Positions 6,680 through 15,729 of a DNA stretch of 23,605 nucleotides are shown here, one piece after another (within the stretch, counting starts at the first letter, position 1; each line of letters begins with the position of its first letter). Origin of the DNA: CAKSHP01 sp045590935. GTDB taxonomy: Bacteria; Bacillota; Clostridia; UBA1381; UMGS1253. The stretch is taken from positions 1-23,605 of the forward strand of contig JAZNSA010000075.1 in NCBI GenBank assembly GCA_045590935.1. The letters run 5' to 3'. Below the pieces are notes generated by a model that saw only the letters and a program-made list of their open reading frames with translations, was not told where the DNA came from and ran no database searches. Position numbers and translations under genes: made by a program.

Positions 6680-8497
6680 CTAGTTAAAATATTTGTAAAC
6701 ATTTTCGGCGCTTTTTTTGTCAAGCCCCGCCGCCTCAAGCTCCTCAATTGTTGCATTTGAAATATTTTCAATGCTCTTAAAGTTTGTCAAAAGAAGCTTC
6801 GTACGCACCTCGCCAATGCCCTCAATATTTGAAAGCTCGCTTTTCAAGCCTGTTTTTGTGCGGGATTTGCGATGATATTCAATTGCACTTTTATGAACAC
6901 GCTCGGAAATTGAATAAACAAAGCTATACAGGACAGAATTTTTACTCGGCTCAACAATATCTTGTCCATTAGTAAGCGCACGAAAAGTATGAAAGTCATC
7001 TTTAACCATTCCCCAAACAGGAATTTGTATTCCTTTCTCTCTTAACATTTCGCAAACAACGCCAACGTGCCCCGCTCCGCCGTCGAGCAATATCAAATCA
7101 GGCAACGGCAAAAATGCCTCGTATCCCTCAATTGCTCTATTTATTCGCCTGCCTATAATTTCGCACGTTGCAAGATAGTCGTTTTGTCCGCTTTGATTTT
7201 TAATTTTGAAATACCTGCTCTTTGATGAAGAGTACACAGAATTTTCAAACACAACCATTGCCCCAACCATATCGCTTATGCCCGTATTTGAAATATCGAA
7301 GCTTTCAATTCTCTTAGGCAGCTTAGGGAGCCCAAGCTTTTCCTTTATTTCCTCAAGCTTAGAATTTTCTGCCTTTTCCTTTAGCTGCTGCATTTTAAAT
7401 CGTTCAATACTCTGCATCGTATTAACCCTTGCCATAGCCAGAAGAGCAAGCTTTTCGCCCCTCATAGGAACAGAAAGCCTAACCTTTTTTCCTTTAATTT
7501 CAGAAAGCCAATCCAAAATCAGCTCATTTTCCTCAGGCGCCGCCTTAATAATAATTTCATTTGGAATATCGCCGCTCTCGGAATAGAAGCTTTTCAAAAA
7601 TTCATTTGATATCTCCTCGTCTGACTTTTCTCCAAAATCCGAAGCACTCATTGCCCTCTGCCCCGAAACGCATCCGTTTCGTATAAATAAAACAGAGAAA
7701 AACGCCTTGTTTGCATAGCATTCAAAGCTTATAACATCCTGATTTGCCATACTTTGGGAAACAACTTTTTGCTTAGCCTTGAATTTAACAACGCTGTTAA
7801 TCTTATCTCGCATTTCTGCCGCTTTTTCAAATTCCATGTTCTCGCTGTAACTCACCATTTGAGCACGCAGCTTTTTTACTACATCCTCAAAATCCCCATC
7901 TAAAAAAGAACATATATCTTTAAATACACTATAGTATTCCTCTTGCGACACCTCACCTCTGCAAGGTGCAAAGCACCTTCCTATTTGATAGTTTATGCAG
8001 GGTCTGTGCTTATTTATGTCTTTTGGAAAGTTTAATCTGCAAGACGGTATTTTAAATACATTTTTAACTATTTTCATTATATCCGTTACAACGCCCATTC
8101 CCGAAAAAGGCCCAAAATATCGTGCATTATCCTTTTCCATTTTTCTTACAGCCATCATCTTGGGATATTTTTCATTCATCGTTATTTTAAGGTATGGATA
8201 TGTTTTATCGTCCTTTAAAAGTATATTGTAAAACGGGCGATGCTTTTTTATAAGCGTACATTCCAAAACAAGCGCCTCAAGCTCCGACCCCGTTATTATA
8301 TACTCAAAGCGCTTTATTTTTCTGAGCATCGCCAAAACCTTATTCGAGTGATTTTTGCTATTCACAAAATAGCTTCTTACTCTATTTTTCAAGATTTTTG
8401 CTTTGCCTACATATATTATTTTATCATCTTTATCAAACATAAGGTAAACTCCCGGAAGCTCCGGCAGCATCGATAACTGTTTTTTTATATCAAACAT
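6680..8497 (-). CDS. uvrC: UvrABC excinuclease subunit C
   Basis: Makes both incisions in nucleotide excision repair after UvrA/UvrB damage recognition. At 605 residues it is full length. Domains in order: an N-terminal GIY-YIG nuclease (PGVYLM at 15-20, YVGKAK at 29-34, R40) for the 3' cut; four cysteines C153, C167, C175 and C179, spaced like the iron-sulfur cluster ligands described for UvrC; a UVR motif at about 204-239 that contacts UvrB; an RNase H-like nuclease for the 5' cut (FDISNTGISDMVGAMVVF and LILLDGGAGH); and tandem helix-hairpin-helix motifs at the C-terminus (IEGIGEVRTKLLL, then LDKKSAENVYKYF). Start: ATG at 8497 with AGGTG upstream. The 44-nt spacing from thiN indicates the same transcript. 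Confidence 0.98.
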   Translation of the reverse strand: MFDIKKQLSMLPELPGVYLMFDKDDKIIYVGKAKILKNRVRSYFVNSKNHSNKVLAMLRKIKRFEYIITGSELEALVLECTLIKKHRPFYNILLKDDKTYPYLKITMNEKYPKMMAVRKMEKDNARYFGPFSGMGVVTDIMKIVKNVFKIPSCRLNFPKDINKHRPCINYQIGRCFAPCRGEVSQEEYYSVFKDICSFLDGDFEDVVKKLRAQMVSYSENMEFEKAAEMRDKINSVVKFKAKQKVVSQSMANQDVISFECYANKAFFSVLFIRNGCVSGQRAMSASDFGEKSDEEISNEFLKSFYSESGDIPNEIIIKAAPEENELILDWLSEIKGKKVRLSVPMRGEKLALLAMARVNTMQSIERFKMQQLKEKAENSKLEEIKEKLGLPKLPKRIESFDISNTGISDMVGAMVVFENSVYSSSKSRYFKIKNQSGQNDYLATCEIIGRRINRAIEGYEAFLPLPDLILLDGGAGHVGVVCEMLREKGIQIPVWGMVKDDFHTFRALTNGQDIVEPSKNSVLYSFVYSISERVHKSAIEYHRKSRTKTGLKSELSNIEGIGEVRTKLLLTNFKSIENISNATIEELEAAGLDKKSAENVYKYFN

Positions 8498-8541
8498 TAA
8501 TTTTTCACCTTTGCCACACTATTTTTTCCCATAAATATCTT

Positions 8542-9150
8542 TTAAAAATTACCTATATGAACAACAATTGCTCTGCCCGAAAATTTGAGAGAAACGTAAT
8601 TTTTTTCAAAAACATTGCTTACCCCTGTATACGGCAAGTCCTGATTTTCAAGCGAATATTTTAAGTTCTTTGTTGTAAAGCAGCGGGCATCGGGAAATGG
8701 AAAAACAGAGAGAATGTCGCCAATCTCTCCTGTTGTTTCAAAAAACTCATCACATACATATATCTTCGTTTCACCATCGTAAATATATGTTCTTACCTTT
8801 TTATTTATCCCTCTTGCAATTGCATATATATTTCCGAGAGTGTGGTCAATTCTGCCTCCGAGTGCGCAGATTAAAACAATTTCCTCCGCTCCATTTTCAA
8901 TTGCGTAATCAACCGCTATTTCACAATCCGTATAATCCTTTTCCGCAGGATAAACCAAAATATTTTCATTATCTACTTCGGCAATATCCGACGAATCAAA
9001 ATCCCCCAAAACAACATTCGGTACTACATTAAGAGCTTTTGCATAAACATAGCCCCTGTCAGCGCAAATAACAAAGTCGTCCTTTTTTACAAAGCCCTCA
9101 AACTTTTCCTTTGAAAAGTCAGGCGTTCCCAAAAATATAACAGCTCTCAT
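8542..9150 (-). CDS. thiN: Thiamine pyrophosphokinase (thiamine diphosphokinase)
   Basis: Transfers pyrophosphate from ATP to thiamine to make thiamine diphosphate, the cofactor of transketolase and pyruvate-metabolising enzymes. The 202-residue length is typical of bacterial ThiN. Family motifs are all present: ADRG at 30-33, GDFDS at 49-53, YPAEKDYTD at 67-75 and the GGRIDH box at 98-103. The start ATG overlaps the rpe stop codon in an ATGA arrangement (4 nt), implying translational coupling. The rpe-thiN adjacency matches Bacillus subtilis, where thiN (yloS) is next followed by spoVM. Here uvrC follows after 44 nt instead. Confidence 0.95.
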   Translation of the reverse strand: MRAVIFLGTPDFSKEKFEGFVKKDDFVICADRGYVYAKALNVVPNVVLGDFDSSDIAEVDNENILVYPAEKDYTDCEIAVDYAIENGAEEIVLICALGGRIDHTLGNIYAIARGINKKVRTYIYDGETKIYVCDEFFETTGEIGDILSVFPFPDARCFTTKNLKYSLENQDLPYTGVSNVFEKNYVSLKFSGRAIVVHIGNF

Positions 9151-9824
9151 TTTCCAGTCTCCGCCTCAGCCAAATCCGCCGCCTCTTTAAACCTTTTAAC
9201 CTCAGCAGAAATATCCTCCGCCGCAAAAACAGCACTGCCCGCAACAACAACATTGCAACCCCTTTTTACAACATTTGCAAGGTTTGTCAGCTTTATTCCC
9301 CCGTCTACGGAAATATACATATTCTTATTATATTTTTCCTTTAACTCTTTAAGTCTTACTATTTTTTCATCTGCCGAGCTAAGGTAGCCTTGTCCACCAA
9401 ACCCGGGTTCAACGCTCATAACCAAGACCAAGTCCAAATCCGAAATATATTTTTCGATTTCCAAAACAGGCGTATCAGGCTTAATAGAAACTCCTGCTTT
9501 AACACCTAATTCCTTAATTTTTTTGATGCACGCTCCTAAATCAGAGCAAGCCTCGGCGTGAACAGTTATTATGTCCGCTCCGACAGCTGCAAAATTATCA
9601 ACGTAACGAATTGGCTCCTCAATCATCAAATGGACATCAAAAATAGCATCCGTTATATTTCTTATACTCTTTATAACGCATCCCCCAAATGAAATATTCG
9701 GCACGAACATTCCGTCCATAACGTCAATATGTAAAAAATCTGCTCCCCCTAAAGCCACCTCTTTTACCTGCTTACCAAGGCAAGAAAAATCTGCCGATAA
9801 AATTGACGGTGCAATATGAATCAT
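9147..9824 (-). CDS. rpe: Ribulose-phosphate 3-epimerase
   Basis: Interconverts ribulose-5-phosphate and xylulose-5-phosphate in the pentose phosphate pathway. It is a full-length TIM barrel of 225 residues. The N-terminal IAPSILSADF, HIDVMDGMFVPNISFG with the metal-binding aspartate, DVHLMIEEP, SVEPGFGGQG and the final VDGGI and VAGSAVF phosphate-binding segments are all present. Start: ATG at 9824 with AGGGGAG upstream. It follows rsgA by 19 nt and overlaps thiN by 4 nt. The rsgA-rpe-thiN order is the conserved Firmicutes order. Confidence 0.97.
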   Translation of the reverse strand: MIHIAPSILSADFSCLGKQVKEVALGGADFLHIDVMDGMFVPNISFGGCVIKSIRNITDAIFDVHLMIEEPIRYVDNFAAVGADIITVHAEACSDLGACIKKIKELGVKAGVSIKPDTPVLEIEKYISDLDLVLVMSVEPGFGGQGYLSSADEKIVRLKELKEKYNKNMYISVDGGIKLTNLANVVKRGCNVVVAGSAVFAAEDISAEVKRFKEAADLAEAETGK

Positions 9825-9843
9825 TTTAAAACTCCCCTCGCAT

Positions 9844-10710
9844 CTATTTTTTCCACTTTTTAACGTTTTTTAATTTTTCATATAATTCGCAATAATTCTT
9901 ATATCTCTCACTCGAAATTCTACCCTCGCCAAGAGCCTCCTTAACTGCGCAATCGGGCTCATTAATATGTGAACACCCGTTAAATCTGCACAAGCCTATA
10001 TAATCCCGAAATTCTCTGTAGCAATTTTCAAGCTCAGAAGCTTCAATTTCAGGAATTTCAAAGCTTGAAAAGCCCGGCGTGTCTAAAACATACGTTTCCT
10101 CTCCAAGCTGTAAAAGCTCAACGTGCCTCGTAGTATGCCTGCCCCTGTTAAGCTTTTCGCTTATCTCGCCCGTTTTAAGGTTTAAATTTTCATAAACCAT
10201 ATTCAAAAGACTTGATTTTCCTACTCCCGAATTTCCCGCAAGAGCGGTTATCTTTCCTTTAAAAAGCTCAATAACCTCATCTTTTCCTTCCCCGCTTTTT
10301 GCGCAAGCCGAAATCACTCTATAGCCCGCATTCTTATATATGCCATAAAGCTCATCAACGCTTTCTAAATCCGTTTTCGTAAACATTATAACCGTTTCTA
10401 TGTTATTTATTTCTCCCATGATTAAAAATTTGTCAATAAGCTCTGCCGAGGGCGACGGTTTTGCCGCCGATGCAACAACAACAAGCGTATCAATATTTGA
10501 AACTGACGGACGAATTAAAAAGTTTTTTCTCTCAAAAATCTTTTCAATACTTCCCTTTCCATTTTTTATTTCAACTAAAACATGGTCTCCTACAATCGGG
10601 GAAATTTCATCTTTTCTAAATTTCCCCCTCGCCTTGCACTCTATTACATCGTTGCCGCTTTTAACATAATAAAATCCGCCTATTCCCTTAACAATAACTC
10701 CTTCGGTCAT
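9844..10710 (-). CDS. rsgA: Ribosome small-subunit-dependent GTPase RsgA
   Basis: Circularly permuted GTPase that tests late 30S subunit maturation. The frame is open to a GTG at 10731, but I start at the ATG at 10710 because GGGAG (10717-10721) lies 6 nt upstream and the N-terminus MTEGVIVKGIGGFYYV matches the family. This gives 288 residues. The domains are an N-terminal OB fold (about 1-70), then the permuted G motifs in order G4 TKTD at 111-114, G1 GNSGVGKS at 159-166 and G3 DTPGF at 210-214, and a C-terminal zinc module with C241, C246, H248 and C254. It sits 41 nt after prkC. In Bacillus the orthologue is a phosphorylation substrate of PrkC, which makes this neighbourhood meaningful. 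Confidence 0.96.
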   Translation of the reverse strand: MTEGVIVKGIGGFYYVKSGNDVIECKARGKFRKDEISPIVGDHVLVEIKNGKGSIEKIFERKNFLIRPSVSNIDTLVVVASAAKPSPSAELIDKFLIMGEINNIETVIMFTKTDLESVDELYGIYKNAGYRVISACAKSGEGKDEVIELFKGKITALAGNSGVGKSSLLNMVYENLNLKTGEISEKLNRGRHTTRHVELLQLGEETYVLDTPGFSSFEIPEIEASELENCYREFRDYIGLCRFNGCSHINEPDCAVKEALGEGRISSERYKNYCELYEKLKNVKKWKK

Positions 10711-10751
10711 AAATATCTCCCTTTTAAACACACTTCTCTTTTAACGCCTTT

Positions 10752-12590
10752 TTAAAATGAAACCTCTTTTTTAGAGTGAAGCTTTCCGTTTATATAAATC
10801 TCAACCGTTTTTTTCTCACCCTCGCGTAAGGATACACTTGTTCCAACATCCTGTCCAACAGCATATTTTCCGTCTAAAATAACATTTCCGTCTAAAATAA
10901 ACTGCACATTATTCTCCCTCTGCTCGCCTAAAACAGTTATATAAACAGGAACTTTTCTCTCCTTTTGTGCCGCAGGAGTAGGAGTTGGCGTAGGAGATTG
11001 CGTGTTTTCAGGTGCCTCTGTAGGCTCAGTTGCTTCATTTGTGTTTGTTGACGGCTCATCGCTCGGTGTAGGCTTAGACTCTTCATATTTTCCAACAATA
11101 ATATTTACGCAATTTCCCTTCTCCATCTTCTCTCCGCCAATAGGATTTTGTTCAAGAACAGTCCCTGCCTTATTTTTTTCTTCCTCGGAAAGCTCCTGAT
11201 AATCTACAGCAATCTCAAAATCCTTCTGCAATTTGCTCTTAGCTTCTTCTTCTGACATTCCAACAACGCCAAGAACAACTATACGATTATTATTTTCGCT
11301 ATTCTCACCGATGTAAATTATAACAGTTGACCCAACTGCCCACTCTTTTTCAGGCTGGGGCTGTTGCTTAACAACCTTTCCAACAAGCCTATCATCATCT
11401 GTATGCTCTTTATTTATAACAACCTTGTATCCTTCTTTTTCAAGAGTTTCCTTTGCCGCAGCCTCCTTGTTATTTAAAACATCAGGTACGTTTTTCATCT
11501 CAGCCTCTCCCGCAGGAGGAATAATTCCTGAGTTTGCACCCTGCTCCTCACCGCTCACAGGCGTCTTTCTCTCTCCGTTCTGATTGTCAGATTTATTCCA
11601 AGAAAAAGCAAAGCTAATCACAAGAATAATAATAATTAAAATAACAGCCGAAATAACCGCAATTCCAAGATTTGTAAGCATTTTCGTGTTATTCGGGTCA
11701 GCTAATTTTCCCTTATTACTTGCTTTAACCTCCAAAGCCTCTTGTGCGTACTGCGCCTCTCCACCCTTTAAAACATTTTTCAAATCACTTACCATCTGCT
11801 CTGCTCTCTGGTATCTGTCCCCGGGTTCCTTTTCCATAGCTCTGTAAACTATTTTACAAACCTCTTTAGGAATATCTGCTCCATATCCTTCAATTGGCGG
11901 AATGGGCGAATTTTTATGCATCATCGCAAGGCTTATTGGATTACTGTTCTCAAAAGGAATCTTTCCCGTCAGCATTTCATAAAGAACTACTCCAAGCGAA
12001 TATATATCCGTTGTCTTGTCAACTTCTCCTCCCAAGCCCTGTTCAGGCGAAAAATAGTGTGCCGAGCCAAGTATATTTTTTTCAGAAGAAACCAATGTCG
12101 TTCCGCTGACCGCCCTCGCTATTCCAAAATCAGCAACCTTTGCAATCCCTGTTTTTGTAAGAATAATATTGTGCGGCTTAATATCACGATGGATTATTCC
12201 ATTTTTGTGTGCGCAAGCAAGTGCGGAAGCAATCTGCCCCGCAACGCTTACGGAATCCTTCCACGAAAGCTTTCCTCGCTTCCCTATGTAATCCTTTAGA
12301 GTTATTCCCTCAACAAGCTCCATAACTATATATTTTCTGCCGCTTTCCTGTCCTACGTCATATACCGAAACAATATTTTGATGTGTCATTCCCGCGCTTG
12401 CCCTTGCCTCTGCTTCAAACCTGGAATTGAACTCAATATCAGAAGCAAATTCCTCTTTCAAAAACTTTATTGCAACATTTCTGTTTAAAACTCTGCAATG
12501 AGCTTTATATACATCAGCCATTCCACCACTGCCGATTATCTCCATAATCTCGTATCTGTTATTAATAATACTTCCTCTTTGTATAATCAT
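10752..12590 (-). CDS. prkC: PASTA-domain eukaryotic-type Ser/Thr protein kinase
   Basis: Single-pass membrane kinase that senses cell-wall fragments or lipid II and phosphorylates cytosolic targets. Of its 612 residues, 13-275 form the kinase: glycine loop GSGGMADV (20-27), catalytic lysine K42, HRDIKPHN with D136, DFG at 154-156, and an activation segment with threonines T164/T165 ahead of GSAHYFSPE. A hydrophobic membrane segment spans about 308-330. Outside the membrane are two PASTA repeats (about 365-429 and 436-501), a Thr/Pro/Glu-rich linker (503-545) and a beta-rich terminal domain (546-612). Bacillus PrkC has three PASTA repeats plus an Ig-like domain, so this version is shorter. 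The start ATG overlaps the stp stop codon by 4 nt, so kinase and phosphatase are translationally coupled. Confidence 0.96.
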   Translation of the reverse strand: MIIQRGSIINNRYEIMEIIGSGGMADVYKAHCRVLNRNVAIKFLKEEFASDIEFNSRFEAEARASAGMTHQNIVSVYDVGQESGRKYIVMELVEGITLKDYIGKRGKLSWKDSVSVAGQIASALACAHKNGIIHRDIKPHNIILTKTGIAKVADFGIARAVSGTTLVSSEKNILGSAHYFSPEQGLGGEVDKTTDIYSLGVVLYEMLTGKIPFENSNPISLAMMHKNSPIPPIEGYGADIPKEVCKIVYRAMEKEPGDRYQRAEQMVSDLKNVLKGGEAQYAQEALEVKASNKGKLADPNNTKMLTNLGIAVISAVILIIIILVISFAFSWNKSDNQNGERKTPVSGEEQGANSGIIPPAGEAEMKNVPDVLNNKEAAAKETLEKEGYKVVINKEHTDDDRLVGKVVKQQPQPEKEWAVGSTVIIYIGENSENNNRIVVLGVVGMSEEEAKSKLQKDFEIAVDYQELSEEEKNKAGTVLEQNPIGGEKMEKGNCVNIIVGKYEESKPTPSDEPSTNTNEATEPTEAPENTQSPTPTPTPAAQKERKVPVYITVLGEQRENNVQFILDGNVILDGKYAVGQDVGTSVSLREGEKKTVEIYINGKLHSKKEVSF

Positions 12591-13324
12591 AGCTGACCTT
12601 CTCTCCTTTCAGAAAAAGCGATAACTGCTGTGATATTGTCAAAGCCTCCGCTTTGTCTTGCTTCTTCAACAAGCCGAGCCGCAAGCTCTTGTTCGCTGTT
12701 ATTTGAAAACATTTCAAAAATCTGCTCATCTGTGAGCTCATTAGTTAATCCATCGGAACACAAAAGCAAATCACCCGAAATTTCTCCTTCAAAAATATCA
12801 GGCACAATCGCTTCTCCTACTCCAACCGCTTGAAGTATCATGCTTTTTCCGGGGTAATTTCTCGCTTCTTTTTCTGTTATTTCACCTTTGTCAATCAGCC
12901 TTTGAACATAGCTTTGGTCAACAGTAATCTGCCTTATATAATCTGAAATTTCATAAGCCCTGCTATCACCGACATTAAAAATCATATATCTGTTATTTCT
13001 TATAAAGCAAAGAACTATTGTCGTACCCATTCCCCTGTTCTCAGGCTCTTTAACAGAATGGTGCCATATAATCGAATTTGCCTCATTTAATGCCTGCTTT
13101 AACATTCCGCTCACAGCCGCCTTCGACATAGTAGCCTTGTATTCCGTTTTTACTCTTTCGCTTATAGTGTCGCAAGCAAGTTGGCTGGCTCGCTTTCCTC
13201 CCAAATGACCTCCGAGCCCGTCTGCCACAATAAGCATCTGCGCATCCTCAAGCTCCACTACGCAAAAGCTATCTTGATTTTCTTCTCGTATACATCCCAT
13301 ATCAGTTTTTGCATCTACTCTCAT
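12587..13324 (-). CDS. stp: PP2C-type Ser/Thr phosphatase (PrpC/Stp family)
   Basis: Metal-dependent protein phosphatase that counters the kinase encoded immediately downstream. At 245 residues it is the compact bacterial PP2C form, a catalytic domain with no membrane segment. Metal-site motifs: DMGCIREENQDSF (8-20, D18), VADGLGGHLGG (33-43, D35), NVGDSRAY (117-124), CSDGL (189-193, D191) and GGFDNIT (226-232, D229). The helix motif usually written HPxxNxLTRALG reads YPGKSMILQAVG here, a mild departure. Start: ATG at 13324 with GGAGG (13334-13338) 9 nt upstream. Both lie inside the end of rlmN, so the genes overlap by 23 nt. It overlaps prkC by 4 nt. Confidence 0.96.
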   Translation of the reverse strand: MRVDAKTDMGCIREENQDSFCVVELEDAQMLIVADGLGGHLGGKRASQLACDTISERVKTEYKATMSKAAVSGMLKQALNEANSIIWHHSVKEPENRGMGTTIVLCFIRNNRYMIFNVGDSRAYEISDYIRQITVDQSYVQRLIDKGEITEKEARNYPGKSMILQAVGVGEAIVPDIFEGEISGDLLLCSDGLTNELTDEQIFEMFSNNSEQELAARLVEEARQSGGFDNITAVIAFSERREGQL

Positions 13325-14369
13325 TTTCCATCGCCTCCATTTCCTTGCGTCTCTTCCTCAGTTGCCCGCAAGATGCATTAATATCGCTTCCCAATTCACG
13401 ACGAACAGTTGCCGTTATTCTATGTTTTTCCAAAACCTTTATAAACCTTTGAATTGCTTCCTTTGATGGCTTTGTATAACTATTTTCCTTAACTGCATTA
13501 ACCGGTATCAAATTAACATGGCTAAGCATTGGTTTTAATATCGCACTTAGCTTTTCCGCCGCCGCAGGCGAATCATTAACTCCTTTAATTAGTGCGTATT
13601 CAAACGAAATTCGTCTCCCCGTAACGCTTTGATAATGCTCACAAGCCTCAAGAAGCTCCGAAATAGGATACCTCTTATTGATTTTCATTATCCCCGAACG
13701 AGTTTCATCGTCCGATGCATGCAAGGAAACAGAAAGAGTTATTGGTATATCAAGCTTTGCAAGCTCGTAAATTTTTGGAACAACACCGCACGTTGAAAGC
13801 GAAATATGCCTGTAGCCTATATTCATTCCCCTATCATCATTTACATTTATAAGGAAGCTTTTAACATTTTCAAAATTATCAAGTGGCTCTCCTATTCCCA
13901 TCATAACTATATTGGAAATCTTAATATCTAAATCCTTTTGTGCATAAATAATTTGCGAAATTATTTCGCCCGCTCCAAGATTTCTGACCTTTCCGCCTAT
14001 CGTTGACGCACAAAACGAGCACCCCATAGCACAACCAACCTGCGAAGAAATACAAATTGTATACCCGTGATTGTACTTCATTACTACACTTTCTATGCAC
14101 TCCCCGTCAGGAAGCGAAAAAAGATATTTAACCGTACCGTCAATTTTCGATACAAGCTTTTCTTCAATCTCAAGCTTTGTTATATAATATTTTTCGCTTA
14201 GCCTCTCTCTAAGCTCAGCCGAAAGGTTAGTTATGTCGAATATGCTATCGACCTGCTTTAAAAACACACCCTCATAAATCTGCCTTGCACGAAATTTCTT
14301 TTCGCCCATTTCCTCAACAATTTTCTCAACTTCACTGTATGTAAGTCCTCGCAAATCTACCATCGACAC
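13302..14369 (-). CDS. rlmN: Dual-specificity RNA methyltransferase RlmN
   Basis: Radical SAM enzyme that methylates C2 of A2503 in 23S rRNA and A37 in some tRNAs. The 355-residue protein has the CxxxCxxC iron-sulfur motif at C113, C117 and C120, with the two cysteines of the ping-pong mechanism at C106 (ICISSQVGC) and C334 (NASCGQLR), plus GIGEPLDNF and the SLHA segment. The GTG at 14369 is preceded by AGGAG (14378-14382) 8 nt away. An in-frame ATG at 14363, with GAGGGG 5 nt upstream, is almost as good, so the start is uncertain by two codons. It follows rsmB by 15 nt and overlaps stp by 23 nt. Confidence 0.97.
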   Translation of the reverse strand: MSMVDLRGLTYSEVEKIVEEMGEKKFRARQIYEGVFLKQVDSIFDITNLSAELRERLSEKYYITKLEIEEKLVSKIDGTVKYLFSLPDGECIESVVMKYNHGYTICISSQVGCAMGCSFCASTIGGKVRNLGAGEIISQIIYAQKDLDIKISNIVMMGIGEPLDNFENVKSFLINVNDDRGMNIGYRHISLSTCGVVPKIYELAKLDIPITLSVSLHASDDETRSGIMKINKRYPISELLEACEHYQSVTGRRISFEYALIKGVNDSPAAAEKLSAILKPMLSHVNLIPVNAVKENSYTKPSKEAIQRFIKVLEKHRITATVRRELGSDINASCGQLRKRRKEMEAMENESRCKN

Positions 14370-14384
14370 CCCTCACGCTCCTCT

Positions 14385-15728
14385 CTAGCTATTTTTCCTT
14401 CTCATTTTACAAATAAAAAATCCATCAAATTCCCCATCGGGGCAAATATTCAAATATCCGCTCTCACCCGTTGAATTTTTAAACCTTTCAGGTAAAAAGC
14501 TCTCAATGCTCTCCAAACAAAAATCCTTATTCTCTCTAAGAAATTTGTTAATATTGTCAATATTTTCCAAATCACCCATACTGCACGTACTGTACAGCAA
14601 AACTCCGCCCTTCTTAACGTATGCAGATGATGCCTTCAAAATTTTTCCTTGCAAAATCGCAAGCTCCTTTTGTCCTTCTCTTGAATATGCGTACTTTATA
14701 TCGGGCTTTTTTGAAATAATTCCAAGCCCTGAACATGGAACATCCGCCAAAACGGCATCCGCAAGCGAAATATATTCGCTTTGAACTTCGCTCATATCTG
14801 CGCTATGAGCAAAAATATTTTTAAGTCCCATTCTCTCAGCATTTTTTAAAATCAATTCACTTTTGTGTTCGTGAATATCAAAGCTATGCACAACGCCCAA
14901 CTTTCCAACCTTTTGCGCAATAACAACGCTCTTTCCGCCCGGTGCGGCGCAAACATCCAGAACGGTTTCTCCGCCGCAAAGCCCCATGCAATAAACCGCC
15001 AAAACGCTCGCCATTCCCGAAACAGAAAAATATCCTTCCTTATATAAATCAAGCTCACTAACAGAAATTCCGGAAATTTTTAAAACCTCCGAAATCTCCG
15101 TCTTTTTTGAAGCTATTCCCCTTTTTTCAAGCTCTGCCAAAAGCTCATCTTCCGATATTTTATTCGTATTTGCCCTGATTGTAAAACTTCCCTCTCCGTT
15201 TAAGCTTTCCATAATTTTTTCCCCATTATCAAAGCTTTCCAAAAAATAGTCGCAAAGCTCCTTTGGATAGGAATATTTCGTTGCAATATCGGGATATGTT
15301 ATATTGTCTATTTCTTCTGCCGTCCTTCTCAAAACAGCATTAACAAACCCCTTAGATTTATATGCAAGCTTCAAGCAAAGCTTAACACTCTCGTTAACCG
15401 CCGCACTCTTTGGGATTTTTGTAAGAAACATCATCTGATAAATTGCTATTCTCAAAATTGCTAAAACCTTATCAGATAGCTTTTTTATTTTGACAGATGA
15501 AAATTTCGATATAACGTAATCTATCCTTAATTCATACCTCACGCACCCGTAAACAATCGCCGTTACAAGCCTTTTATCAACCTCCTTAAAGCGGTTTTTC
15601 AAAAGCTCCTCCTTTAGTGCTATGTTCACATAAGCACCCTCGTTTTTAATTTTCAAAAGGACCCTGACTGCCGCGGCACGAGGATTTTCAAATTTTTCAT
15701 TCTTTTCAACTTTTTCAACTTTTTTCAT
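14385..15728 (-). CDS. rsmB: 16S rRNA (cytosine-967-C5) methyltransferase RsmB
   Basis: SAM-dependent m5C methyltransferase (Fmu/Sun family). Of its 447 residues, the N-terminal part (about 15-140) is a NusB-like RNA-binding domain (NPRAAAVRVLLKI, KGFVNAVLRR). The C-terminal Rossmann methyltransferase has the SAM site DVCAAPGGKS (258-267), DVPCSGLG with C332, and the catalytic YSTCS with C382. The stretch before the SAM site usually contains a QDxAS-like motif, but here it reads SVSGMASVLAV, a small deviation of unknown effect. Start: ATG at 15728, only 1 nt after the metallopeptidase stop codon, with a weak GGGA-type site inside the upstream gene. Translation is therefore probably coupled. 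Confidence 0.96.
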   Translation of the reverse strand: MKKVEKVEKNEKFENPRAAAVRVLLKIKNEGAYVNIALKEELLKNRFKEVDKRLVTAIVYGCVRYELRIDYVISKFSSVKIKKLSDKVLAILRIAIYQMMFLTKIPKSAAVNESVKLCLKLAYKSKGFVNAVLRRTAEEIDNITYPDIATKYSYPKELCDYFLESFDNGEKIMESLNGEGSFTIRANTNKISEDELLAELEKRGIASKKTEISEVLKISGISVSELDLYKEGYFSVSGMASVLAVYCMGLCGGETVLDVCAAPGGKSVVIAQKVGKLGVVHSFDIHEHKSELILKNAERMGLKNIFAHSADMSEVQSEYISLADAVLADVPCSGLGIISKKPDIKYAYSREGQKELAILQGKILKASSAYVKKGGVLLYSTCSMGDLENIDNINKFLRENKDFCLESIESFLPERFKNSTGESGYLNICPDGEFDGFFICKMRRKNS

Positions 15729-15729
15729 C

